Source of the DNA: Pectobacterium atrosepticum
GTDB lineage: Bacteria; Pseudomonadota; Gammaproteobacteria; Enterobacterales; Enterobacteriaceae
NCBI GenBank assembly: GCA_019056595.1
Contig: CP036163.1
Location: 3,348,001 to 3,412,000, forward strand
Direction of reading: 5' to 3'
DNA length: 64,000 nucleotides
The translations under genes were made by a program, and so were the position numbers. The notes beneath the pieces are model-generated. The model made no database searches. It had not been told where the DNA came from and saw nothing but the letters and a program-made list of their open reading frames with translations. Below are positions 28,801-37,165 of the stretch, one piece after another (the first letter of the stretch is position 1; the number at the start of each line of letters is the position of its first letter).

Positions 28801-31800
28801 GTCCGGCGCTGGTCGCTTATGCCACGGTGAAAGCTGACAGCAGCACGCCGGAACCTGCCGCCGTGCTGATTGATGTTGCAAAGTACCTACCGGAATACAT
28901 GGTGCCTTTCCGACTGATGCTGTTAGAAGACATGCCGCTGACGCCGAACGGTAAGCTCGATATGAAGCAACTGCCGCCGGTGCTGGAAGCAAACGAGGGT
29001 GACGGTGAGGCTGACAATCCGCTGGAAGCGGACGTGTTGGCGATTTGGCGCAGCGTGCTGAATACGCCGCTGGGCGTTGAGGATGATTTTTTCCGCTTAG
29101 GCGGTGACTCTATCCTCAGTATTCAACTCACAACCCGACTGCGCAGCGCAGGCTATGCCTGCACGGTGAAAGACGTTTTCGAAGCGAAAAGTGTACGGCG
29201 TTTGTGCCGTGTGCTGGCGCAGAATAATCGCGACACAGGCACTGTCGCGGAGCAGGGCACGCTGGAAGGTGAGTTCGCGCTGCTGCCGATTCAGCGTTGG
29301 TTCATGGAGCAGTCGCTGGTACGTCCTGAACACTGGAATCAGGCGGCAATGATCCAACTGCCGGAAGTGGATACCGAACGGCTTGTCACGATGTTGCAGG
29401 CGCTGATGGCACAGCACGATGCACTGCGTCTGGGCTGTGATGCCGAAGGACAACGCTATCTGGCGGATGTGCCTTGCCCTGCTTTGCCGACGCTGGATTA
29501 TCGCCAGCTTGGCGACGATGGCCTGCAACAGGCATTTACCGCATTGCAGAGTGAATTCGATCCTGCGCAGGGAAGAACGATGGCCTGTGCGCTGGTGCGG
29601 CACCATCCACAGGCGGACACAGCCTTGTTCCTCGCTTTCCACCATCTGGTGATTGATGCCGTTTCCTGGCGCATTCTGGTTGACGATCTGGAACGGTTGT
29701 ACCTCGGTGAACCGCTGCTGCCGAAAACGTCAAGCTATCGTCAGTGGGGCGCGGCGCTGCAACACTACGCTACACAACATGCGGAACAGCTGACGTACTG
29801 GCAGGCGCAGGAAGACGGCGTAGATCTGACGGCGCTACTGGCGGCTAAAGATCCGCAGGGTCATGCCAGTGCTGCCATTCTGACGCTGGATGCGGCAACT
29901 ACGGGCCAACTGGTGAGCGAGGCCAATCGTGCCTTTAATACCGACGTCAGCGATTTGCTGCTGGCGGCGCTGACGCGCACGCTAAACGATCTCGGCTGGG
30001 GCGATAAAGCACGCATCATGCTGGAAGGGCATGGCCGCGAAGCGATTGATCCGACGTTGGATGTCAGTCGCACCGTCGGGTGGTTTACCAGCACCTATCC
30101 GGTGTGCCTGCAAGATAAGCCAGACTGGGCTTCTCTGATTCAATCCAGCAAGGAACAGTTGCGTCAGGTGCCAGACAAAGGCGTCGGGTTTAATCCACTG
30201 CGTTATCATCACCCGCAGGGCAATTCGCTGACGCTGTCGCCGATTGTGTTCAACTATCTCGGGCTGTCGGTTCAGGCCGCGGGTACATGGCGTCCGGTGG
30301 ACGTCGCGCCGGGATGCTGCGTATCACCGGAGAATAAACCGGCAGAGGTTATCAGTCTCCACGGCGGCATTACGGGCGGACAGCTGACGCTGCGTCAGGT
30401 TGGTTGCCTCAACCAGCGTGACAGCGAACGCCTGATGACACGGCTGACCGAGAATCTGCGGGCGCTGACGGAAGCCTGTCTGACACAGCTAAGTCACGGA
30501 GTCGTCTTTACCCCCAGCGATTTCCCGGCCATCAATCTGAGCCAGACGCAGCTCGACAGCCTGTCACAGCGTTATGACATCGACACACTGTTGCCGCTGT
30601 CATCGCTTCAGCAATCAATGCTATACCACCGCCTGCGCTGTCCGCAGGACGACGCTTACCATCTGCAAACGCCGATTCGCTATGCGCAGACGCTGGATGT
30701 GGAAGGCTATCGTCAGGCGTGGCAGCGTCAGATTCAGCGTTTCCCAGCCTTGCGTGCCGCGCTAGAAAGCGAGTGTGCCAACGTACAGATGATTGTGAAG
30801 CAGGCAGACCTGCCTTTCCACTATCAGGATTTGATGCAGGATGCCGATCCGCACGCGGTCATCGAACGCTATCGCCAGCAGGATTTACGTACCGGATTTA
30901 ATTTGTCGCAGCCGCCGCTGTTGCGCATTGCCTGCTTCCGTTTGGGCGAGCAGGACTATCGGGTGCTTCTGAGCTGTCATCACAGCGTGATCGACGGTTG
31001 GAGCGGGCCACAGCTGCTGGGTGCGGTACATCGTGACTATCAGATGCTGATGCAGGGGCAGGTGTTCATGCACGGCGACGCACCAGCGATTCAGGTGGAT
31101 CGCGCCTATGTGGATTATGCGCGGCACGCCGTAGCACAGCAGCCTGCCGTCGATGCTTTCTGGCAGCAGCGACAGTCGCTGTTAGCGCAGACTAACGATG
31201 TGTCCATGCTGTTTGCGGCAGCAGGGAAACGCGCCGATCTCAGTCAGCATCTGACGCAGATTGAGCCGCAGGTCACCAGCGTGAGCCTGAACGAACAGGA
31301 TCAGGCGACGCTAACCGCTTTTGCCCGTGAAATAGGCGTCACGCCCAGCATTATCGCACAATATGCCTGGCATCGGCTGCTGGCGCGTTCGACTGGCGAT
31401 GCGGTCAGTATTGTCGGGAATGTGCTGTCGGGCAGAGAAAGTCCGGTGGAAGACGTGGCGAGCAGCGTGGGTCTGTACATCAACAGTCTGCCGCTGGCGC
31501 TGAGCTGGCAGCAGCCCGTGTTGCTGCAACAGCATCTGGTTCAGTTGCAGAACGAGTTGATGGCGATGAATCAGCATGCCACGCAGTCGCTGATTGCGCT
31601 TACGGCTGGACGTTCTCGTCTGTTCAACAGCTTGTTTATCTATGAGAACTATCCAGATGCGAAAGCGGAGCAGGGCCAACGCGCTGACGATCCGCATCGG
31701 CTATATCCTGAGTTTTCAGCAGCCTATGAAAAGGTAGAGATGCCGCTGAATCTGGTGGTGCGTGAGCAGTCTGGCTGCATGCTACTGCGCTTTGAGTTTG

Positions 31801-32246
31801 ATGCAGATGCGTTGGACAGCGCGCAGGCGCGTCGGGTGCTGATGCGTTGGCATGACGAGGTGGTGGCGCTGATCAATAGCGCGCCGCAGCAGCCAGCCGA
31901 GATTATCGGACATGATAAAGCGACAGGCTTGGTGGCGGCACAGAAAATTGTGCCGGATAGCAGTATCAGCCAGCCTGATACGCCGTTTGCCCAAGCGCTG
32001 CTGCGCGTATGGGCGCAAACGCTACGTCTCGGTGAACCCGGCCTCGGTGAGTCCGACCTCTGGTCACGGACGTTGTGTGAAAGCGGTGTTGATTCGCTCC
32101 AGCGTATTGCGCTGGCACAGGCGCTGAGCCGTACGTTAGCGCAGCCAGTGAGCGTGGCGCTATTGCAGCGCTACCCTTCACCGCAGGCGCTGAGTGGACA
32201 TCTGGCACAGTCGAGGGTTACCGCCAATGAGGAAACGCTGTCATGA
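25896..32246 (+). CDS. NRPS, C-A-PCP-E-C-PCP (AmoG-like)
   Basis: 2116 residues. A short N-terminal helical docking region (about 1-55, TubC-N like: MKDIVTLLKQLERQGVRLAL) is followed by C1 (HHIISDG near 205), A (TSGSTGLPKG near 690; MYGPTECT; YRTGDKAR), PCP1 (LGGDS, Ser1072), E (HHLVIDA near 1249; EGHGRE; RTVGWFT), C2 (HHSVIDG near 1695) and a last carrier domain (ESGVDS, Ser2067) with no adenylation domain before it. PCP1-E implies a D-amino acid. The A-domain code read by eye is D-A-M-I-G-G-M-V-T, which I cannot assign; in amonabactin this position is D-Phe/D-Trp. No thioesterase. GC-rich and uniform with its neighbours. Confidence 0.9.
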   Translation: MKDIVTLLKQLERQGVRLALNTQGQLISQSNKEAITAEIGRTIKENKDAIVRCLTAQQAFERPITPQNATSGPLSSSQSGLWFIEQYEEQSHLYNMPVYFRLTGTLDVAALEFAFDALAQRHASLRTRFVVNEQGKGEQRIDAYQPFVIQHDDFSLLPEAEREGRLQQQVKAEISRPFDLTAGDLTRVRLVKMSERTHVLMITQHHIISDGWSVKNLFADFKPAFLACQNRQPYPVETTQLNYIDYAHWFNSDAFLDYHNEFKPFWVERLTGIPEVHSLPLDKPRPAHQNSGGEVIFSAINNDLWDKFKRLCQRYNTSNFIGLHAVFSLMLARISGEKDIVIGSPLAYRERPDIEDVVGFFVNTIVLRTQLQDSQNFVDYLQYCREQDLSAFDHQLYRFEALSEAIGSDRTTAINPIFQVMLVYQAKVDFNDLIPGCDAAEETSPVLPAKTDISVKVTELMGEVRLDWLFATALFERQTIQYYADRFIRLIEAVVENPETDVWHLPLMETDRFAAVLAETQQLPRSYPQPQLTVTDVIEAVAQRDPQQLAIAFDGEQRTDTLTYAELNRQANQLAHWLHRQGLGEQSLVGVLAKRDRYFVIALLAIWKAGAAYVPLDPEYPPERLRHIITDANLAVILGGDGQQLAQWSAEQRIDLTDPAVVEQWQDLPGDEPPAIPRHAQQLAQVIYTSGSTGLPKGVMIEHGSLINLLDDHRDRIDFTPQSTMFNCMSLSFDAGNMTTLLPLSSGGTLAFGEPNDRAIMQAEQAGATHLILPTALMSILDPKHVNGIQAIGMGGEACPNTVVENWAEKVALYNMYGPTECTVTALSTRLRKGQPVTIGKPLTHIQALILDAAGQLCPVGVPGELCLAGLGLARGYLNQPQMTASRFEHITLNDVNNAGQGAATLRIYRTGDKARLLNNGDYEYCGRIDEQIKLRGYRIEPGEIEAQLAAVCPPLKQIKVIVAQVGSRPALVAYATVKADSSTPEPAAVLIDVAKYLPEYMVPFRLMLLEDMPLTPNGKLDMKQLPPVLEANEGDGEADNPLEADVLAIWRSVLNTPLGVEDDFFRLGGDSILSIQLTTRLRSAGYACTVKDVFEAKSVRRLCRVLAQNNRDTGTVAEQGTLEGEFALLPIQRWFMEQSLVRPEHWNQAAMIQLPEVDTERLVTMLQALMAQHDALRLGCDAEGQRYLADVPCPALPTLDYRQLGDDGLQQAFTALQSEFDPAQGRTMACALVRHHPQADTALFLAFHHLVIDAVSWRILVDDLERLYLGEPLLPKTSSYRQWGAALQHYATQHAEQLTYWQAQEDGVDLTALLAAKDPQGHASAAILTLDAATTGQLVSEANRAFNTDVSDLLLAALTRTLNDLGWGDKARIMLEGHGREAIDPTLDVSRTVGWFTSTYPVCLQDKPDWASLIQSSKEQLRQVPDKGVGFNPLRYHHPQGNSLTLSPIVFNYLGLSVQAAGTWRPVDVAPGCCVSPENKPAEVISLHGGITGGQLTLRQVGCLNQRDSERLMTRLTENLRALTEACLTQLSHGVVFTPSDFPAINLSQTQLDSLSQRYDIDTLLPLSSLQQSMLYHRLRCPQDDAYHLQTPIRYAQTLDVEGYRQAWQRQIQRFPALRAALESECANVQMIVKQADLPFHYQDLMQDADPHAVIERYRQQDLRTGFNLSQPPLLRIACFRLGEQDYRVLLSCHHSVIDGWSGPQLLGAVHRDYQMLMQGQVFMHGDAPAIQVDRAYVDYARHAVAQQPAVDAFWQQRQSLLAQTNDVSMLFAAAGKRADLSQHLTQIEPQVTSVSLNEQDQATLTAFAREIGVTPSIIAQYAWHRLLARSTGDAVSIVGNVLSGRESPVEDVASSVGLYINSLPLALSWQQPVLLQQHLVQLQNELMAMNQHATQSLIALTAGRSRLFNSLFIYENYPDAKAEQGQRADDPHRLYPEFSAAYEKVEMPLNLVVREQSGCMLLRFEFDADALDSAQARRVLMRWHDEVVALINSAPQQPAEIIGHDKATGLVAAQKIVPDSSISQPDTPFAQALLRVWAQTLRLGEPGLGESDLWSRTLCESGVDSLQRIALAQALSRTLAQPVSVALLQRYPSPQALSGHLAQSRVTANEETLS

Positions 32247-34357
32247 CAGGGAGCAATGATGTCATCGAGAATCTGTTGGCCGATATTCAACAACCAACGG
32301 CCTTCGGGCAGCGGGCGGGTGCCGCACACGGGGAACAGCGCCACAGCGGTGAGCTATTCCAGCAGTATCCAGCATCGCTGGTGTGCGCGGCGTGGAGCTG
32401 GCTGCTGTACAAGTACAGCGGTGAAGAGCAGGTGTGTGCGGCGTTTGTCACGTCCGATCTTCCTGACAACCTGAGGCCGTTGATCGCTCATTTTCAGCAG
32501 CGCGATCGTCTTGTCAGCGAGTGGATCGCAGTGGTGGGATCGTCCTGCGATCCACAGCCTGCACCAGCGGTTCTGACAGCTGAAACCCTGCATGCGCTGT
32601 TTAGCAGCGTGCTGATCGTCGGGGATATAGCATCACTACCTGTTGTGATGCAGAAGGTGGTGCAAAAGGTGGCGCTGATCGTAGAGGTTCAGAACGATCG
32701 GTTAATTCTGACCGCGCCTGATGGGCAACTCGATAATCGGCAGCTTCAGTGCATTGCCCGCCATCTCACCCGGCTACTCGATGGTCTGCTGACACAGCGC
32801 TGGGAGCGGCTGGCGCAAATTCGCCTCAGCCCGCTGGTGGCGCCGTTACCCCACAGGCCGCAGGCGCGTGCACTGCATGACGAACTGTTCATGCGTCTTA
32901 CTCAGGCTGCGCGTCAGGATCATGTCGCGATCCGCTTTCAGGAACGTGTCATTAGCTATCGGGAACTGCTGCAACGTGTGGCGTTAATTCAAGGGATGTT
33001 GGCTGCACAGGGTGTTACTGCCGGTCAGCGAGTAGGGCTGCATCTCAGCCGGCAGCCTGATACTGTCGCGGCGCTGCTGGCCTGCCTCTTTTCTCAGGTG
33101 ACGTTTGTGCCGCTGGAGCCGGATTTCCCTGGGGAACGGCTACAGGCGATTCAGCAGGAAGCGGCGCTGGCCGCGGTCTTGCAGGATGGTTATACCGGTG
33201 GATCGCTGACGTTTGACTGCCCAATACTGAACCTCTGTGATTTACCGCATGCAGAGCGTGCCCCTTCAGCGAGCGTACAGTTGGCGCAAGCGGGTGGGCC
33301 GGAAACGGCAGCCTATATGATGTTTACCTCCGGTTCGACGGGGAAACCGAAAGGCGTGGTGATTGGTCAGCGGGCGCTGCAAACCTTTATTCATGCCAGC
33401 GTAGAGCGGCTGGCCTTAACGGATAACGCTAACTGGCTGCTTATCACTACGCTCGCCTTTGATATCTCGATGCTGGAAGTGTTTGCGCCGCTGTGGGTCG
33501 GTGGCGTACTGCACCTGACCACGCATGAGGAGTACAAAGATCCGCAGGCGGTTGCGACGTATTTGCAGGATCGACCGGAAATCAACGTGTTGCAGGCCAC
33601 GCCCGCCTTCTGGCGCATGATGTTCAAAGCGGGCTGGCAAGGTAAACCTGATTTGGTGGCGCTATGCGGTGGCGAAGCGCTGGATCTGCGGTTGGCACAG
33701 CGCTTGGTCAGCCGTTGCAAGACACTGTGGAATTGCTATGGGCCAACCGAAGCGACAATTTGGTCGCAGATGGCGCAAATTGATGGCGCTGCACTGGAGA
33801 ACCAGCACACGATTGCGCTGGGGAATACGCTGGCGGGCTATCAACATCTGGTGATCGATGACGATCGTCATCCTCTGGCAGAAGGAATGGTGGGTGAACT
33901 GTGCATTCTCGGTGAGGCGCTGAGCAGCGGATATTGGCAGCGTGACGATCTGACGCAGGATCGTTTTGTTCAGCAGGTGGAATCCGGGCAGCGAATGTAT
34001 CGCACGGGTGATAAAGTCCGGCTGCTGGGGGACGATCGCTATCAGTATCTTGGGCGTTTCGACGATCAGGTGAAATTACGGGGATTTCGCATCGAATTAG
34101 GGGAGATCGAAGCGCAATTGAAACGGATCGAACAGGTGCAAGATGCGGCCGTCAAACTTCAGGGCGAAGGGGATGACGCGGTGCTGGTTGGCTACGTGGA
34201 ATATAAACCCGGTTCAGAGATGACCAAGCTGGCGCTGCGTAAACAGCTGCATCAGTTCTTGCCCGCTTACATGGTGCCGGGGCGCATCGTGACGTTGGAT
34301 AAGCTTCCCAAAACTGGCAGCGGTAAGGTCGATCGTAAACGTCTGACGGACGTCTGA
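32243..34357 (+). CDS. Stand-alone NRPS adenylation protein, predicted Gly (AmoH-like)
   Basis: 704 residues. Residues 1 to about 210 look like a degenerate condensation-type fragment without an HHxxxDG motif. The adenylation domain (about 215-704) has TSGSTGKPKG near 361-370, CYGPTEAT, YRTGDKVR and the A10 lysine in PKTGSGKVDRKRL. There is no carrier domain. The pocket read against GrsA is D-I-L-Q-L-G-C-I-W-K, one change from the known glycine code DILQLGLIWK. It probably loads glycine in trans on an A-less carrier such as the last PCP of the preceding protein. ATGA overlap with that gene; last gene of the operon. Confidence 0.88.
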   Translation: MTGSNDVIENLLADIQQPTAFGQRAGAAHGEQRHSGELFQQYPASLVCAAWSWLLYKYSGEEQVCAAFVTSDLPDNLRPLIAHFQQRDRLVSEWIAVVGSSCDPQPAPAVLTAETLHALFSSVLIVGDIASLPVVMQKVVQKVALIVEVQNDRLILTAPDGQLDNRQLQCIARHLTRLLDGLLTQRWERLAQIRLSPLVAPLPHRPQARALHDELFMRLTQAARQDHVAIRFQERVISYRELLQRVALIQGMLAAQGVTAGQRVGLHLSRQPDTVAALLACLFSQVTFVPLEPDFPGERLQAIQQEAALAAVLQDGYTGGSLTFDCPILNLCDLPHAERAPSASVQLAQAGGPETAAYMMFTSGSTGKPKGVVIGQRALQTFIHASVERLALTDNANWLLITTLAFDISMLEVFAPLWVGGVLHLTTHEEYKDPQAVATYLQDRPEINVLQATPAFWRMMFKAGWQGKPDLVALCGGEALDLRLAQRLVSRCKTLWNCYGPTEATIWSQMAQIDGAALENQHTIALGNTLAGYQHLVIDDDRHPLAEGMVGELCILGEALSSGYWQRDDLTQDRFVQQVESGQRMYRTGDKVRLLGDDRYQYLGRFDDQVKLRGFRIELGEIEAQLKRIEQVQDAAVKLQGEGDDAVLVGYVEYKPGSEMTKLALRKQLHQFLPAYMVPGRIVTLDKLPKTGSGKVDRKRLTDV

Positions 34358-34513
34358 CAGTGATAAAGGGCAGCATCGCTGGCCAATGACATGATGCGGT
34401 GATTTCTCCGCGATGAGAGGTTTCCGAATACACAAATAATTAGGGAGTGAAATCGGAGTTGGCCGTTATCCGGCGTAAGAAATTATGCTGAGGAGATAGC
34501 AGGCTTAGGATGA

Positions 34514-34684
34514 GCCGCAGGGACGCGGCGAAAGCTTGCGCCACGTCGGGAACGTGTCGCAAGCGGTCCGTTAAGCCTGATGCCGACGAAGGCATCGCGC
34601 AGCGACATAATTTAGCCAAAAGCCAGGGTTCACAGGGCGACGGCGCTGAGCCGCCCTGTGTCGGGCGCGTGCTACGAAGTAGCA
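34514..34684. repeat. Array of five hairpins in the gap after the siderophore operon
   Basis: Consecutive stems: gccgc/gcggc (34514-34529); gcttgcg-c-cacgt/acgtg-t-cgcaagc (34534-34564, one mismatch); gatgcc/ggcatc (34579-34596); cacagggcg/cgccctgtg (34631-34660, inner ggc/gcc); tgctac/gtagca (34670-34684). No coding frame is convincing. The regular organisation suggests a repeated intergenic element or a structured RNA; it may also end the siderophore transcript. The rest of the 34358-34766 gap shows nothing else. Confidence 0.6.
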
Positions 34685-34766
34685 TGAAAATGACGGTATT
34701 GTGGCGCACGAAACTGTCTCCGCGTTCGCATAAAATATGACGAAGAGACAGCACGATGGGGAAAGC

Positions 34767-36848
34767 CTACTGGTGTTCCTGATGGGCGTCATCACCAAAC
34801 GTGATTGCACGTCCACGCGCATCTATTTTCGCTTTATCGCGGTTGAAGGCCATCTTCGCCCGGACGCCACCCAGCATACCGCCGCGTTGATAGATTTCGT
34901 TCGCCCGATCGTGGTTGTATTGGCTATCAGGGCTGATTTCCAGCGCGCGATCGATCCACACTTTCGCCAGATAGCTATTTTGGGCTACGCCCGCACCGTT
35001 ACGGAAAGCATACGCGTAGTAACCTGCGGCATAGTCGCGGTTGGCATCATCTTCATCGTTCCATAATTCCGGCAGTACGCTATCAACACAGATCACCTGA
35101 TCTTCAGGGATGTTGCTAAACAACAAGAGTGTGCTCAGCTCTCTTGCCGAGCGTTGCCAGACGGTCCTGCCCAAATTAGGGCTACGCAGTACGCGGAACA
35201 ACAATGTGCTCGCGCGCTGATATTGTTCCGGCGTCAGCGTGTCATTTTCATTGATCAGATTATAGGCAAGATTGTACATGCTAACGACATGGCCTTTCTC
35301 CGCTGACACACTTTTCCAATAGCATGATTTTTCGTGATCTTCATAAGGTGAAGGATCGCGGCCGTGCATGCGTGATAGATGGCCCGAATAGAGGTCACCG
35401 AGTGACGCCATTGAAGAGACTTCTCCCCAGCTCGCGGCTTCGTGTAACAGAAAGACGCCTGCTTCTTCGGAAACTGACTCGAACAGGTTAGCGGCGGCTT
35501 GGCCAAAATTGACATCGGATTCGAGAGTACTGCAACGCACAAGTAAGGCATCGCTATCGAATTGGCCTTGAGCGATGCCATAGAAACCAAATTTGCTGGC
35601 GAGCGCGGCGATAGTGGTTTCATACGCTGAATCTGCCCACGCCTGACAGCGTTCCAGAAATTTTGGCATCAAGTTGAAGCTGTCTTCGATACCGGCAAAA
35701 TTCAGACAGCTGATTAAGGTGTCGAGCGCGCCCTCATCGGGGTGTGATTCCGGAAGATCAACCTGCCAGGCTTCAACCATCAGGTCATAGGCCTTCTGCA
35801 TATCAACCTTATTCCAATGAATCTCGTCACCTTCTTCGGTTCGGGCATAGGTGCTGAGGAAGCTGGCATATTGGCGTAGTACCCTAGCCCGAACATCCCC
35901 ATCGAGTTCAAGTGTCAGCAACCAGTCGAAGGTTTTCCGGCAGTACGCCACGTTTTCGGTGTCCTGAGCATCAGGCAGGAGCACGTTATAGCCAATATAG
36001 TCCCAACACTGCGTAACACGCAGGTTGTTACGTTCGGGCTCTGTCAGTGTTTCACACAGTGGCCCATCAATAAATTCTGTTATTACCTCATGACTACCGC
36101 CCCAGCGTGGGTACAGGAAGTAAACGCATTCTTTACGAATGGCTAAGTCCTGTGGACGCAAGGCTAATGTAACTCGCAGCCAGTAGTGCATGGGCTCTTC
36201 CCATTCGTGCTCCTCTCTGGCTGGCAGCGGAGTAGGCAGAGCAACAGGAAGCTCAACAAGCACTTGCGCACCTTGATTACGCAAGTGCTGTAGACCCGCT
36301 TGCCAAAGTTCGGGTTCAACCTGTGCCTGACGCTGTGCGTAGGTCAGTGGCTCACCGCCTTGCAGTAAGACGCCCAGCCACTGCGGTTCACCTAAATAGC
36401 AGGTCAAACGAAACAGGCGTGAAAAGGTTAGGGCTGGTCGCTGGTGTAACGCGCTGGCGCGCAGGTAGGCTGCGACACCCAGATCGCGTGCCAGCTCGGC
36501 CCCCATCCAGCGGTCGTCTTCTACATATTCTCCACCATTTGAGGTACGAATCCGTGCTGCGGCATTTTCCCAGTACTGCCCGGTGAGATGGTGGGCGTGA
36601 TAGCTTTCAGGACGTGCGGCAACCCAAGCCTGCAAGTGCGACAGAATGTCAGCATGAGACACTGCTGGGTCAAAGATCGAATTAATGTTCCAGTTATAGG
36701 TATAAGGCAGGTTCGGGCCATTCAGCCAAATCTGGTGTTCTTGCTCCAGCAGGCGATCAAGTGCATCGAATTGATGCGTCGCGAACATCTCGCGCAGCTG
36801 AGCGCGGCGCTCAATCAATACGGTGAGTGATTCAGAGATTGATGTCAT
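34767..36848 (-). CDS. DUF4034-like protein with Sel1-like repeats
   Basis: 693 residues, apparently cytoplasmic. The N-terminal part (about 1-260: QLREMFATHQFDALDRLLEQ..., SYHAHHLTGQYWENAAARIRT) looks like the DUF4034 family. The C-terminal third has Sel1/TPR-like helical pairs (SMASLGDLYSGHL..., SMYNLAYNLINENDTLTPEQYQRAS). No catalytic motif is evident; such proteins are usually adaptors. It is transcribed against both neighbouring clusters, with hairpin-rich sequence at each side, so it seems independent of siderophore and phosphonate functions. Confidence 0.7.
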   Translation of the reverse strand: MTSISESLTVLIERRAQLREMFATHQFDALDRLLEQEHQIWLNGPNLPYTYNWNINSIFDPAVSHADILSHLQAWVAARPESYHAHHLTGQYWENAAARIRTSNGGEYVEDDRWMGAELARDLGVAAYLRASALHQRPALTFSRLFRLTCYLGEPQWLGVLLQGGEPLTYAQRQAQVEPELWQAGLQHLRNQGAQVLVELPVALPTPLPAREEHEWEEPMHYWLRVTLALRPQDLAIRKECVYFLYPRWGGSHEVITEFIDGPLCETLTEPERNNLRVTQCWDYIGYNVLLPDAQDTENVAYCRKTFDWLLTLELDGDVRARVLRQYASFLSTYARTEEGDEIHWNKVDMQKAYDLMVEAWQVDLPESHPDEGALDTLISCLNFAGIEDSFNLMPKFLERCQAWADSAYETTIAALASKFGFYGIAQGQFDSDALLVRCSTLESDVNFGQAAANLFESVSEEAGVFLLHEAASWGEVSSMASLGDLYSGHLSRMHGRDPSPYEDHEKSCYWKSVSAEKGHVVSMYNLAYNLINENDTLTPEQYQRASTLLFRVLRSPNLGRTVWQRSARELSTLLLFSNIPEDQVICVDSVLPELWNDEDDANRDYAAGYYAYAFRNGAGVAQNSYLAKVWIDRALEISPDSQYNHDRANEIYQRGGMLGGVRAKMAFNRDKAKIDARGRAITFGDDAHQEHQ

Positions 36849-37008
36849 AGAGTAAATTCTTAGGCTGTTGTTGAGTCATAACGCCGACAACATCACGCTT
36901 TATCAGCAGCATGTGCAGGCAGGATTTTGGGAGATTGATGTGTTGTATCTATTTGATAATGATTACAGTTATACCAATAAATTGGTGAAGAGACATTGGT
37001 TTTCACAT

Positions 37009-37165
37009 AAAAGGCCAGCCGTTGGCTGGACAAATTCGTTCCCGACGAATTTGTCCCTCTCTTACCGTGTTATTCGGCCTTATGGCCTCACCCCTTCGGA
37101 GTCAGCGCAAGCGCTGTTCAAAAACGCCTTGCCGTTTTTTTCCTGCAACTCGAATTATTTGGGGT
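37009..37165. repeat. Hairpin-rich intergenic element
   Basis: Stems in series: ccagcc/ggctgg (37016-37029); a perfect 12-bp stem ggacaaattcgt/acgaatttgtcc with a 5-base loop (37028-37056); ggcc-ttat-ggcc (37077-37088); agcgcaagcgct near 37105. It ends in an AT-rich tract reading ctgcaactcgaattatttgg, a phrase I associate with dispersed repeats of soft-rot enterobacteria (from memory, not verified). The open frame over it (36868-37206) has no ribosome site or recognisable product. From 37170 to 37635 the DNA is very AT-rich leader sequence with no gene. Confidence 0.55.

Noticed and set aside
34510-34740. Open frames over the hairpin array
   Set aside because: Arg/Cys-rich translations on both strands with no start signals; the palindromic structure explains the open frames.
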